Assembly (NCBI GenBank): GCA_003105285.1
Contig: PQAN01000083.1
Location: forward strand, 1,633-7,586
DNA: 5,954 nucleotides
Direction: 5' to 3'
From: Methylocystaceae bacterium
GTDB taxonomy: Bacteria; Pseudomonadota; Alphaproteobacteria; Rhizobiales; Beijerinckiaceae
The notes below the pieces were generated by a model, which was given only the letters and a program-made list of their open reading frames with translations, was not told where the DNA came from and did not search any database. The translations under genes were made by a program, and so were the position numbers. Each line of letters starts with the position of its first letter. Position 1 is the first letter of the stretch. Positions 1-5,954 of this stretch are shown piece after piece.

Positions 1-349
1 GGCGCAGGCGCAGCGACATTTTGTCGCGACCTACCCTTCCCCTCTGATCGAATGGGATTGTTCTGAAAAATTCCCTATCGCTTCGAGCAGAGATAAACCC
101 TGTCGCACTCCGCGCGGACGCGCCGTATCCGCGGCCGGCGGGTCAAAGCGGCTGTCCGCCTCGCCGCGACGACCTCGCGGGAACGGCGCCGTTCACGCTA
201 TCCGCTCGTCTCGGGGCGCGCGCCTCGCAGTCGCGCGGCCCGCAGCCGAAAACGCCCTTCATGCCTCCATCTGCCTGGAACAAACGGCGGTCGATCAAAA
301 GATCATTCCCTATGCCGATGAGATCATGTGCTAAAGACGAGTGCGGCGA

Positions 350-376
350 AGCCGAAAATCGGCTCGGGAAGAGCCG
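350..376 (+). other. Two overlapping, mutually exclusive small hairpins upstream of the exported-protein gene
   Basis: AGCCGA at 350-355 pairs perfectly with TCGGCT at 359-364 across an AAA loop. CGGCTC at 360-365 pairs perfectly with GAGCCG at 371-376 across a GGGAA loop. Both stems use bases 360-364, so only one can form at a time. They lie about 90 bases before the ATG at 468 and would be in the 5' leader if transcription starts upstream. There is no U-tract and no known riboswitch pattern, so function is unproven and chance is plausible in GC-rich DNA. Confidence 0.25.
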
Positions 377-454
377 GTGGAGATTTCGTTCTCGCCGCTG
401 GGGATCGACAAAATCGTCAGCCGCTCGGAAAGAAGCGGCATGGACCACACGAGT

Positions 455-460
455 AGGGAG
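455..460 (+). promoter_or_regulatory. Ribosome binding site fixing the start at 468
   Basis: AGGGAG lies seven bases before the ATG at 468-470. It supports this start over the in-frame ATG at 261, whose extra 69 residues are Arg/Lys/Ser-rich and would bury the signal peptide inside the protein. Confidence 0.75.
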
Positions 461-467
461 AGAAACG

Positions 468-1034
468 ATGTTCGTAAAACTTCTCGCCGCTTTGATCTTG
501 GCGACGGTGGGGCTCGTCGCGCAGGCCCACGCGCATGGCGGCGTCAGCCTCTCGGACGGCCAGTGCATCATGAAGATCGGCCCCGACACGATGAATTTCA
601 CCGGCTATCAGCCGCTGAAGTCCCGTGAGGTGTTCTGCGACGACATTCCCGACGTCGGGCCGACCATCATCGTTCTCGACGCCGTCCAGGACGAACTTCG
701 CGACATGTCGCTCGAAATCCGCATCCTGAGGGACGTCGGGCAGAAGGACGACGGCGAGAACCTCGAGCAGAACACCGAGACCTATGTCCCGCCGAAGAAA
801 TACCGAACCGGCACACTCAATTTCGAATATAATTTCGCCCAGAAGGGCAAGTTCATCGGCCTCGTGAAGGCCAAGGCCGACGATGGCCGCGAATATGTCT
901 CGCGCTTTCCGTTCTCGGTCGGCACCACCGCCGACAAGGACCTGACGATCGCCATCTTCTTCGCGGCGGTCGGCCTCGTCGGCTTCGGTCTCTGGTACAA
1001 GAGGTCCTTCCTCGACAAGAAGAAGACTGCTTGA
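468..1034 (+). CDS. Uncharacterised exported protein with C-terminal membrane anchor
   Basis: This gene encodes 188 residues of unknown function. Residues 1-22 look like a signal peptide: Lys4, a hydrophobic run, and an Ala-His-Ala cleavage motif at 20-22. Cleavage there would leave a mature chain starting His-Gly-Gly. Residues 23-157 should be periplasmic, with only two cysteines (Cys33 in GQCIMKIG and Cys57 in VFCDDIP) that could form a disulfide. A hydrophobic helix at about 159-177 precedes a basic tail (KRSFLDKKK), giving an N-out, C-in topology. The start was chosen from the ribosome binding site and the signal peptide. I recall similar His-Gly-Gly...Cys...Tyr-Gln-Pro...Phe-Cys proteins in methane and ammonia oxidisers, but cannot confirm this. 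The beta-rich look of the domain (for example residues 113-153) could fit an Ig-like fold. It stands alone on its strand and converges on lolD. Confidence 0.82.
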   Translation: MFVKLLAALILATVGLVAQAHAHGGVSLSDGQCIMKIGPDTMNFTGYQPLKSREVFCDDIPDVGPTIIVLDAVQDELRDMSLEIRILRDVGQKDDGENLEQNTETYVPPKKYRTGTLNFEYNFAQKGKFIGLVKAKADDGREYVSRFPFSVGTTADKDLTIAIFFAAVGLVGFGLWYKRSFLDKKKTA

Positions 1035-1060
1035 ACGAAGAAGCGGCCGCAAGGTTCACG

Positions 1061-1082
1061 GTCGAGCGCGTCCGCGCTCGAT
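1061..1082. terminator. GC-rich hairpin between convergent genes
   Basis: TCGAGCGCG at 1062-1070 is perfectly complementary to CGCGCTCGA at 1073-1081, extended by a G-T pair at 1061/1082. It starts 27 bases after the stop of the exported-protein gene. There is no T-run on either strand, so it is not a canonical intrinsic terminator, but its place between convergent stops suggests a transcription-stopping or RNA 3'-end-stabilising role. Confidence 0.4.
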
Positions 1083-1086
1083 CGGG

Positions 1087-1102
1087 CGCCCTCCCGAGGG
1101 CG
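1087..1102. terminator. Second GC-rich hairpin, beyond the lolD stop
   Basis: CGCCCTC at 1087-1093 pairs perfectly with GAGGGCG at 1096-1102, leaving a realistic CCCG loop with a six-pair stem. It lies ten bases beyond the lolD stop on the minus strand. It also lacks a T-run. With the hairpin at 1061-1082 it may act as a bidirectional terminator. Confidence 0.4.
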
Positions 1103-1112
1103 GATTCGGCCT

Positions 1113-1799
1113 TTACGCGAGTTCGACGATACGGCCGTCGTAGAGCGTGACGCGCCGGTCCATCTGATCGGCCAGATCGAGATTGTGAGTGGCGATCAGC
1201 GCAGCCAGTCCCGTGTTTCGCGCCAGGGTCATCAATGTCGCGAACACATGCTCCGCCGTCCGCGGATCGAGATTGCCGGTCGGCTCATCGGCGAGCAGCA
1301 CATGCGGCGCATTGGCGACGGCGCGCGCGATCGCGACGCGCTGTTGCTCGCCGCCCGACAGTTCCGACGGAAAATGCCGAGTCCGCGCGCCGAGCCGCAG
1401 ATAGTCCAGAAGCTCGAGAGCGCGGCGCGCCGCCTCGCGGCCGTCGAGTCCGCGGATCGTCTGCGGCAGGACGACGTTCTCGAGCGCCGAAAACTCCGGC
1501 AGCAGATGGTGGAATTGATAGACGAAGCCGATCGCCGTGCGTCGTAGCAGCGTGCGATCATTGTCGTCCATATCCGACGTCGCGTCGCCGGCAACGAACA
1601 CCTCCCCGTCGTCGGGGCGCTCGAGGAGCCCGGCGATGTGCAGAAGAGTCGACTTCCCGGCGCCTGAAGGCGCGACCAAGGCCACCGTCTGGCCCGAGTA
1701 GAGCTGCAGATCGACGCCGTTCAATATGTCGAGCCGCGTTTCGCCTTCGCGATAATGCCTGGCGACTCGGGAAAGTTCGAGAATGGGTGTCGACGACAT
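1113..1799 (-). CDS. lolD: Lipoprotein-releasing ABC transporter, ATP-binding subunit LolD
   Basis: LolD is the cytoplasmic ATPase of the Lol complex; it powers release of outer-membrane lipoproteins from the inner membrane to the periplasmic carrier LolA. The 228-residue length fits the family. All nucleotide-binding motifs are present: Walker A APSGAGKST at 43-51, Q-loop Gln95 in FVYQFHHLLPEFSALENV, signature LSGGEQQRV at 147-155, Walker B VLLADEP at 167-173 with catalytic Glu172, D-loop at about 176-178, and switch His205. The first Walker A residue is Ala instead of the usual Gly; I believe this is common in alphaproteobacterial LolD. The ATG lies six bases after the lolC stop, so the two genes form an operon with lolC first. 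MacB- or FtsE-type ATPases are related, but the neighbouring LolC-type permease and the sequence around the Q-loop favour LolD. Confidence 0.95.
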   Translation of the reverse strand: MSSTPILELSRVARHYREGETRLDILNGVDLQLYSGQTVALVAPSGAGKSTLLHIAGLLERPDDGEVFVAGDATSDMDDNDRTLLRRTAIGFVYQFHHLLPEFSALENVVLPQTIRGLDGREAARRALELLDYLRLGARTRHFPSELSGGEQQRVAIARAVANAPHVLLADEPTGNLDPRTAEHVFATLMTLARNTGLAALIATHNLDLADQMDRRVTLYDGRIVELA

Positions 1800-1803
1800 G
1801 GAT

Positions 1804-1808
1804 CCTCA
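1804..1808 (-). promoter_or_regulatory. lolD ribosome binding site overlapping the lolC stop
   Basis: Reading the minus strand, TGAGG contains both the lolC TGA stop (1808-1806) and a GAGG Shine-Dalgarno core (1807-1804) four bases before the lolD ATG. Ribosomes ending lolC would sit on the lolD start, which suggests translational coupling of the permease and ATPase. Confidence 0.65.
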
Positions 1809-3107
1809 CTCGTGCCGCAGCGCGTCGATCGGATCGAGACTCGCCGCCTTCCACGCGGGATAGATCGATGCGAGGACGGCCAGGATCAAAGTCATGACGA
1901 CGACGAGCGTCACCTCGCGCGCGTCGACGATGGAAGGCAGGCGCGAGAGGAAATAGAGCTCCGCCGGGAACAGATTGGCGTGCAGCAACTTGTTGAGCAG
2001 CAGCCGAATGGCTTCGAGGTTCTTGGCGAGCGCCAGCCCCAGCAGAAATCCCGCGACATCGCCCGCTATGCCGATAGAGGCGCCGATAATGAGAAAAATG
2101 CGCAGCACCGAGCCGCGCGTCGCTCCCATCGTGCGCAGAATCGCGATGTCGGAGGACTTGTCTCTCACGAGCATGGTGAGCCCGGAAATGATGTTGAGCG
2201 CCGCCACCAGAACGATCAGCGTCAAAATGATGAACAAGACGTTCTTCTCGACCTGCAGCGTGTCGAAGAAGGTCTTGTTGCGCTGGCGCCAGTCGGTGAG
2301 GATCAGCGGCCGGTCGATCGCGGCGTCGACGTCGGCGCGGAACTTGTCGACCGCCTCGGGATCGTCGATGAAGGCCTCGACGACGGTCGCCTCATTCTCC
2401 TTGTTGAAGAACGGCTGGGCCTCGGCGAGCGGCATATAGACGAAGACGCTGTCGAACTCCGACATGCCGATCTGAAATATGGCGACGACCGGATAGGCCT
2501 TGATGCGCGGCGCGACGCCGAACGGCGTCTGCGCGCCCTTGGCGATGAGCACGCTCACCTGGTCGCCGACGCGCACGCCGAGCGTCTCGGCGAGGCGCTG
2601 ACCGATGGCGACGCCGCCGGCGCTATCGAAGCCCCGCAGCGTTCCGTCTTTCACATTGCCGGCGATTCCCGGCAGTCGCGCGATGTCCTGCTCGCGAATG
2701 CCGCGCACCAGCGCGCCCGATTGTCCATAGGGAGACGACACGCCGGCGGCGCCTTCCACCAAGGGAATGACGAGCTTCACTCCCGGAAGGCGCTCGGTCT
2801 TGGCCGTGACCTCGGCCCAGTCGGTCAATGGCTTTTCGGCTGCTTGAATAAACGCGTGGCCGTTGATGCCGACGATCTTGTCCATCAGCTCGCGATGAAA
2901 GCCGTTCATCACCGACATGACGACGATGAGCGTGGCGACGCCGAGCATGATGCCGAGGAAGGAGAAGCCGGCGGTGACCGAGACGAACCCATTGGCCCGC
3001 CGCGCCCTCAGATATCGAAGGGCGACGACCCACTCGAAGGGCGCGAAGACGCGGGACCGCGGCCGCGGCTGGAGTTCGATCTCCGAGGACAGTGAAGATT
3101 CGCTCAT
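1806..3107 (-). CDS. lolC: Lipoprotein-releasing ABC transporter, permease subunit LolC/LolE type
   Basis: This is the inner-membrane permease that partners LolD in lipoprotein release. The protein has 433 residues, near family length. A cytoplasmic N-terminus carries FEWVVALRYLRARR at 24-37, typical of the family. Transmembrane helix 1 lies at about 43-68. A large periplasmic MacB-like domain spans about 70-285. The C-terminal FtsX domain holds three further helices near 288-312, 335-360 and 397-418. The stretch NIISGLTMLVRDKSSDIAIL followed by RTMGAT (305-330) is a hallmark of LolC/E and contains the likely coupling helix for LolD. Only one permease gene is visible, so it may act as a homodimer, as in bacteria lacking separate LolC and LolE; a second copy elsewhere cannot be excluded. 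No strong Shine-Dalgarno precedes the ATG (an AAAGG lies further upstream than ideal). The start rests on family fit. Confidence 0.94.
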   Translation of the reverse strand: MSESSLSSEIELQPRPRSRVFAPFEWVVALRYLRARRANGFVSVTAGFSFLGIMLGVATLIVVMSVMNGFHRELMDKIVGINGHAFIQAAEKPLTDWAEVTAKTERLPGVKLVIPLVEGAAGVSSPYGQSGALVRGIREQDIARLPGIAGNVKDGTLRGFDSAGGVAIGQRLAETLGVRVGDQVSVLIAKGAQTPFGVAPRIKAYPVVAIFQIGMSEFDSVFVYMPLAEAQPFFNKENEATVVEAFIDDPEAVDKFRADVDAAIDRPLILTDWRQRNKTFFDTLQVEKNVLFIILTLIVLVAALNIISGLTMLVRDKSSDIAILRTMGATRGSVLRIFLIIGASIGIAGDVAGFLLGLALAKNLEAIRLLLNKLLHANLFPAELYFLSRLPSIVDAREVTLVVVMTLILAVLASIYPAWKAASLDPIDALRHE

Positions 3108-3504
3108 CGGGCCATTGTGCCTTTTCGCCTATAGGCGTTCAAGCGCGCGCCTCTCCGATCAGGGAAAGCGGGACGCCCGGCCAGTTCCCACGCGAGCGCG
3201 GCGAATAGAAGGCGCAACAAGAGGAGAGTGCGGCAACCGAAGAACCAACCAACGCCGCAAGCTCGAACTGGGCCTAGGCGGCGCTTGCGAGGCGCGACGT
3301 CAAGCTTTGGCGAACAACAAAGTGAACGAAACATGACATTCGGGCGCCTACCGAGTCCGCTCTATTTGCAAGACGCCCTTCGAAAACGTTGCGCTGGCCG
3401 CACATAACATGCCTCACCCTGCGGAAAACGGGTCTTGGCCCTGGAATTGCAGCGCGGCGCACACCACCTCGACATCCGGCGGTGGGCATTTCGAGGAGGC
3501 GCAA
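3108..3504. other. Intergenic region between divergent lolC and the acetyltransferase gene
   Basis: About 400 bases separate these divergent genes, and both promoters should lie here. On the minus strand, TTGACG at 3303-3298 is a fair -35 element for lolC, but the sequence 17-18 bases on (GCCTAG, 3279-3274) is a poor -10. On the plus strand no convincing promoter is visible. A minus-strand 76-codon frame (3334-3104) overlaps the lolC start by ATGA but has no good ribosome binding site and no recognisable domain. An upstream in-frame ATG at 3409 for the acetyltransferase lacks support. Confidence 0.5.
3494..3499 (+). promoter_or_regulatory. Strong ribosome binding site deciding the acetyltransferase start
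   Basis: AGGAGG lies five bases before the ATG at 3505-3507, an ideal arrangement. It rules in favour of a 106-residue protein rather than the 138-residue version from the in-frame ATG at 3409, whose extra N-terminus (Gly/Ser/Thr-rich) does not resemble the family. Confidence 0.85.
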
Positions 3505-3825
3505 ATGAGTCCGATCGCGCAATTGGATCGCCCCACGCACAAGGCGCAGGGCGGCGTCCATGATAATGTCGAGTTCGACCGCTTCGAGCTCGACCTCGAG
3601 AATGGAACGGCCCTGGCTTATTATCGCCTGACGCCACAGGTCATCACCTTCGTTCATACGGAGGTTCCGCCGGCGTTGCGCAATCAAGGCATAGGGTCGG
3701 AGCTGATTCGCGGCGCGCTCGAATGGGCGAGAGCGCGAGGGTTGAAAGTCGTCGCGGAATGCTCCTTCGTCTCGGCCTTTATCGGGCGGCATCCCGAATT
3801 CGCCGATCTCGCGCCGCAGCGCTGA
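3505..3825 (+). CDS. Small GNAT-fold N-acetyltransferase (YjdJ-like, Acetyltransf_CG type)
   Basis: This 106-residue protein belongs to the short GNAT group that includes Acetyltransf_CG/YjdJ-like proteins. These have the acetyl-CoA-binding core but not the full N-terminal half of larger GNAT enzymes. Visible signs are HTEVPPALRNQGIG at 51-64, where RNQGIG (59-64) is the Gln/Arg-x-x-Gly-x-Gly pyrophosphate-binding loop, the helix SELIRGALEWARARGL that follows, then the strand KVVAECSF with Cys86 and a terminal RHPEF (95-99). The conserved Cys and His-Pro-Glu are typical of this subgroup. The substrate is unknown and cannot be inferred from neighbours. The gene is probably monocistronic and cytoplasmic. 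Its TGA stop is immediately followed by the stop of the convergent ABC-F gene. Confidence 0.88.
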   Translation: MSPIAQLDRPTHKAQGGVHDNVEFDRFELDLENGTALAYYRLTPQVITFVHTEVPPALRNQGIGSELIRGALEWARARGLKVVAECSFVSAFIGRHPEFADLAPQR

Positions 3826-5709
3826 TCACTCGCCGGCGTTCTCCGCCTCGCCGGCGAGCAGCAGCCATTGCTCCTCCGCGCTCGCAAGCGCCTGAGCGAG
3901 CTCCGAACGCTGCTGAGCGAGGCGGCGGCTCTCCTGCGGATTGCGTGAAAACGCCTGCGGATCGGCGAGAGCGGCGTCGACGCGGGCCAGCAGCTCCGTA
4001 AACTTGCCCACGCGCTCTTCCGCCGCCGCGAGCTTGCGGCGCAACTGAACGATGTCGCGCCGTCCCCTGGCGTCCCCCTGCAGCCTTTGGCCGAGTTCCG
4101 CTTCAGAGCGAGGCGGAGCCTCCCGTTCGCGCGCGCCCCCGCTCTTCGAGCGGCTCAACACATAGCGCGCATAATCGTCCACATCGCCGTCGAAGGCGCG
4201 CACCGTGCCGCCGTCGACGAGCCAGAGGCGATCGGCGCAGGCCTCGAGCAGATAGCGATCATGGGAGACGAGCACCACCGCGCCGTCATGATCGTTGATC
4301 GCCTCGATGAGCGCGGCGCGGCTGTCGATGTCGAGATGATTGGTGGGTTCGTCGAGGATGAGCAGATGCGGCCCGTCGAATGACGCGACTCCGAGCAACA
4401 GCCGCGCTTTTTCGCCGCCCGACAGGTGCTCGACCCTGGTGTCGGCGCGGGCGCCGGAAAAGCCGGTCTGCGCGGCGCGCGCTCTGACGCGCGCTTCCGG
4501 CGCGCCGGGCATGAGGGCGGCGAAGACGGAGTAAGGCGTGTCCTTTTCGTTCAGATCGTCGATCTGATGCTGAGCGAAAAAGCCCGCCTCCAATTTCGGC
4601 GCGCGCACGACATGGCCGCCCAGCGCCTCCAGCCGCCCGGCCAGCAGCTTCGCGAAGGTCGATTTGCCATTGCCATTGGCGCCGAGCAGGCCGATGCGAT
4701 CGTCGTTCGACAGGCTGAGCGACAGGCGCGAGAGAACGACGCGGTCGCCATAGCCCACGCTGACGTTTTCGAACGCGATGATCGGCGGCGAGAGCGGCTT
4801 CTGCGGCGACGGCAGATGGATGGGCAGAACCTCGTCGTCGACCACCGCCGCAAGGGGCTCCATTTTGGAGAGGAGTTTGAGGCGCGACTGAGCCTGGCGC
4901 GCCTTCGTCGCCTTGGCGCGGAAGCGGTCGACGAAGGCCTGCAGATGGCGGCGCTGCTCCTCCTGCTTCTTGCCGGCCTTGGCGAGAAGCGCGCGCGCCT
5001 CGCGCCGCTGCGCCTCGAAGGAGGTGTAATTGCCGCGATAGAGCGACAGCTTGCCGCGCTCGAGATGCAGAATATGGGTCGAGACGGCGTCGAGCAGGTC
5101 GCGATCATGGCTGATGACGACGACGCTCGCGGGATAATGGGCGAGATAATCGACGAGCCAGAGCGTGCCCTCGAGGTCGAGGTAGTTGGTCGGCTCGTCG
5201 AGCAGCAACAGGTCCGGCTGCGAGAACAGGACCGCGGCGAGCGCGACGCGCATGCGCCAACCGCCCGAGAATTCCGATAAGGGGCGCGTTTGCGCCTCGG
5301 CGTCGAAGCCGAGGCCGAAGAGAATGGTCCCTGCCCTGGCCGGCGCCGCATGGGCGTCGATATCGGCGAGCCGCGTCTGAATTTCGGCGATCTCGTGCGG
5401 GTCCGTCTCGCTATGGGCGCGCTCCAGCAGGGCGGCGCGCTCCGTATCGGCGGCGAGCACGAAATCGACGAGCGCCGTCGCGCCGCCGGGCGCCTCCTGC
5501 TCCACGCGGCCCAGACGAACCCGCGACGGCAGAGAGACGCCGCCGCTCTCCGGCGCGATCTCGCCGCAGACGAGCCGGAACAAGGTCGTCTTGCCGGCGC
5601 CGTTGCGGCCGACGAAGCCGGCGCGCGCCCGCGTCGGCAGAGAGACGCCGGCCTTGTCGAACAGCAGACGCTCGCCGAGGCGATAGGTGAGATCATTGAT
5701 GGAGAGCAT
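3826..5709 (-). CDS. ABC-F family ATPase, YheS-like
   Basis: This is a soluble 627-residue protein with two ABC ATPase domains and no membrane segment. ABC-F proteins bind the ribosomal E site and act on stalled or slow translation. Domain 1 has Walker A GRNGAGKTT (34-42), signature FSGGW (147-151), Walker B LLLLDEP (167-173) with Glu172, and switch His201. The inter-domain linker (about 230-300) is basic and helical, with FVDRFRAKATKARQAQSRLK resembling the tRNA-contacting arm of E. coli YheS. Domain 2 has Walker A GANGNGKST (343-351), signature LSGGEK (429-434), Walker B LLILDEP (449-455) with Glu454, and SHDR at 482-485. Residues from about 520 form a charged tail with likely coiled coil, as in YheS and Uup. 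The FSGGW signature and linker favour YheS over Uup or EttA. Both catalytic Glu residues are intact. The start fits the family, though AAGG is only about two bases from the ATG. No antibiotic-resistance role is suggested. Confidence 0.93.
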   Translation of the reverse strand: MLSINDLTYRLGERLLFDKAGVSLPTRARAGFVGRNGAGKTTLFRLVCGEIAPESGGVSLPSRVRLGRVEQEAPGGATALVDFVLAADTERAALLERAHSETDPHEIAEIQTRLADIDAHAAPARAGTILFGLGFDAEAQTRPLSEFSGGWRMRVALAAVLFSQPDLLLLDEPTNYLDLEGTLWLVDYLAHYPASVVVISHDRDLLDAVSTHILHLERGKLSLYRGNYTSFEAQRREARALLAKAGKKQEEQRRHLQAFVDRFRAKATKARQAQSRLKLLSKMEPLAAVVDDEVLPIHLPSPQKPLSPPIIAFENVSVGYGDRVVLSRLSLSLSNDDRIGLLGANGNGKSTFAKLLAGRLEALGGHVVRAPKLEAGFFAQHQIDDLNEKDTPYSVFAALMPGAPEARVRARAAQTGFSGARADTRVEHLSGGEKARLLLGVASFDGPHLLILDEPTNHLDIDSRAALIEAINDHDGAVVLVSHDRYLLEACADRLWLVDGGTVRAFDGDVDDYARYVLSRSKSGGAREREAPPRSEAELGQRLQGDARGRRDIVQLRRKLAAAEERVGKFTELLARVDAALADPQAFSRNPQESRRLAQQRSELAQALASAEEQWLLLAGEAENAGE

Positions 5710-5795
5710 GACCTTATCGTCTAAGGCATTTGGCGCGCGCGGCGCAATGCCGGCCGGCGGCGAAGCACTGAGCGACCCGATGCCGAGACACCGAC

Positions 5796-5824
5796 TTGTC
5801 AGCCCGAGCGGAGCCCTCTATATC
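5796..5824 (+). promoter_or_regulatory. Sigma-70-type promoter of the tRNA-Glu gene
   Basis: TTGTCA at 5796-5801 and TATATC at 5819-5824 are separated by exactly 17 bases, close to consensus. Transcription should start near 5831, about 34 bases before the mature tRNA 5' end. The bases after the -10 are GC-rich (GCGCCCGC), like the discriminators of stringently controlled stable-RNA promoters. It faces away from the ABC-F gene starting at 5709. Confidence 0.65.
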
Positions 5825-5864
5825 TGCGCCCGCTTCGGACTTGGCGACCCGCCGGCCCGAGCCC

Positions 5865-5940
5865 GCGCCCATCGTCTAGCGGTCCAGGACGTCGCCCTTT
5901 CACGGCGAAAACAGGGGTTCGATTCCCCTTGGGCGCGCCA
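5865..5940 (+). tRNA. tRNA-Glu (anticodon UUC)
   Basis: The 76-base sequence folds into a full cloverleaf. Acceptor stem GCGCCCA (5865-5871) pairs with TGGGCGC (5930-5936), with discriminator G5937 and encoded CCA at 5938-5940. The D arm has GTC/GAC. Anticodon stem TCGCC (5892-5896) pairs with GGCGA (5904-5908) around loop CTTTCAC, placing anticodon TTC at 5899-5901. T stem AGGGG/CCCCT flanks loop TTCGATT. The anticodon reads GAA and GAG, so this is a glutamate tRNA. No disrupting insertion or attachment-site duplication is visible; only 14 bases follow it in the window. Confidence 0.97.
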
Positions 5941-5954
5941 TTTGCGTATAAAAC

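Larger units (their letters stand above)
1..467. other. Left intergenic region with no convincing gene
   Basis: No recognisable coding sequence is visible in this stretch. The long minus-strand reading frame at 601-143 is the antisense shadow of the gene starting at 468 plus low-complexity Arg/Ala/Pro sequence. Visible structure is a tandem GGCGCA duplication at 1-12, an inverted repeat GCGACA-TTT-TGTCGC at 13-27, and overlapping hairpins at 350-376. Plus-strand frame 2 stays open from the left edge to a TAA at 332-334, but its translation resembles no family I know. No strong sigma-70 promoter stands out. The promoter of the gene at 468 presumably lies here. Confidence 0.5.

Noticed and set aside
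13..30. Inverted repeat GCGACA-TTT-TGTCGC and palindrome GTCGCGAC near the left edge
   Set aside because: Short, with no T-run and no visible gene to serve. It could belong to a feature cut by the window edge, but nothing in view supports a function.
2..334. Plus-strand frame open from the left edge to a TAA at 332-334, possibly the tail of an upstream gene
   Set aside because: Its middle is Arg/Ser/Ala/Pro-rich and no domain or motif is recognisable. High GC makes stop-free frames of 110 codons common. The upstream sequence needed to judge it is outside the window.
261..467. In-frame 69-residue N-terminal extension of the exported protein from ATG 261
   Set aside because: It is basic and low in hydrophobic residues and would hide the signal peptide. 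A good ribosome binding site precedes the ATG at 468 instead.
1755..3095. Long 446-codon plus-strand frame
   Set aside because: It is antisense to lolC and lolD, full of Arg/Asp/Glu/His repeats, and has no family resemblance. It is a GC-bias shadow of the real genes.
4426..5280. 284-codon plus-strand frame and other plus-strand frames within the ABC-F gene
   Set aside because: They are antisense to a gene with complete, ordered ABC motifs. Their composition is typical of antisense shadows in GC-rich DNA.
5727..5758. Possible ABC-F promoter (TTGCGC, 17 bases, TTAGAC on the minus strand) and the GCCGGCCGGC palindrome at 5749-5758
   Set aside because: The -10 matches consensus poorly and would put the transcript start almost on the ATG. 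The palindrome is simple GC-rich sequence expected by chance.
5865..5954. tRNA-Glu 3' end as an integration site for a mobile element
   Set aside because: No integrase, direct repeat of the tRNA 3' end or foreign composition is seen, and only 14 bases follow the tRNA here.

Overview
The window looks like ordinary chromosomal DNA from a GC-rich alphaproteobacterium. The evidence is high GC at third codon positions, a lolCD operon whose single permease and LolD ATPase resemble alphaproteobacterial forms, and a tRNA-Glu with an encoded CCA end. I suspect a Rhizobiales methylotroph or methanotroph (Methylocystis/Methylosinus type). That guess rests only on a remembered likeness of the first gene to proteins of methane and ammonia oxidisers and is unverified.

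Layout, left to right. Positions 1-467 hold no convincing gene, only small inverted repeats. A plus-strand gene (468-1034) encodes an uncharacterised 188-residue exported protein anchored by a C-terminal membrane helix. It converges on a minus-strand operon, lolC (3107-1806) then lolD (1799-1113), with two GC-rich hairpins between the convergent ends. A spacer of about 400 bases (3108-3504) follows. Then come a small plus-strand GNAT-type acetyltransferase (3505-3825) and a convergent minus-strand ABC-F ATPase of the YheS type (5709-3826). The stop codons of these two abut with no intervening base. The right end has a plus-strand tRNA-Glu(UUC) at 5865-5940 behind a good sigma-70-type promoter, divergent from the ABC-F gene.

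Only lolC and lolD clearly work together: they form the inner-membrane machine that releases lipoproteins to the periplasmic carrier LolA. The ABC-F protein is soluble and probably ribosome-associated, and has no visible link to its neighbours. I found no mobile element, CRISPR array, rRNA or defence system. The part least explained by known biology is the 188-residue exported protein, which may carry a histidine at its mature N-terminus.
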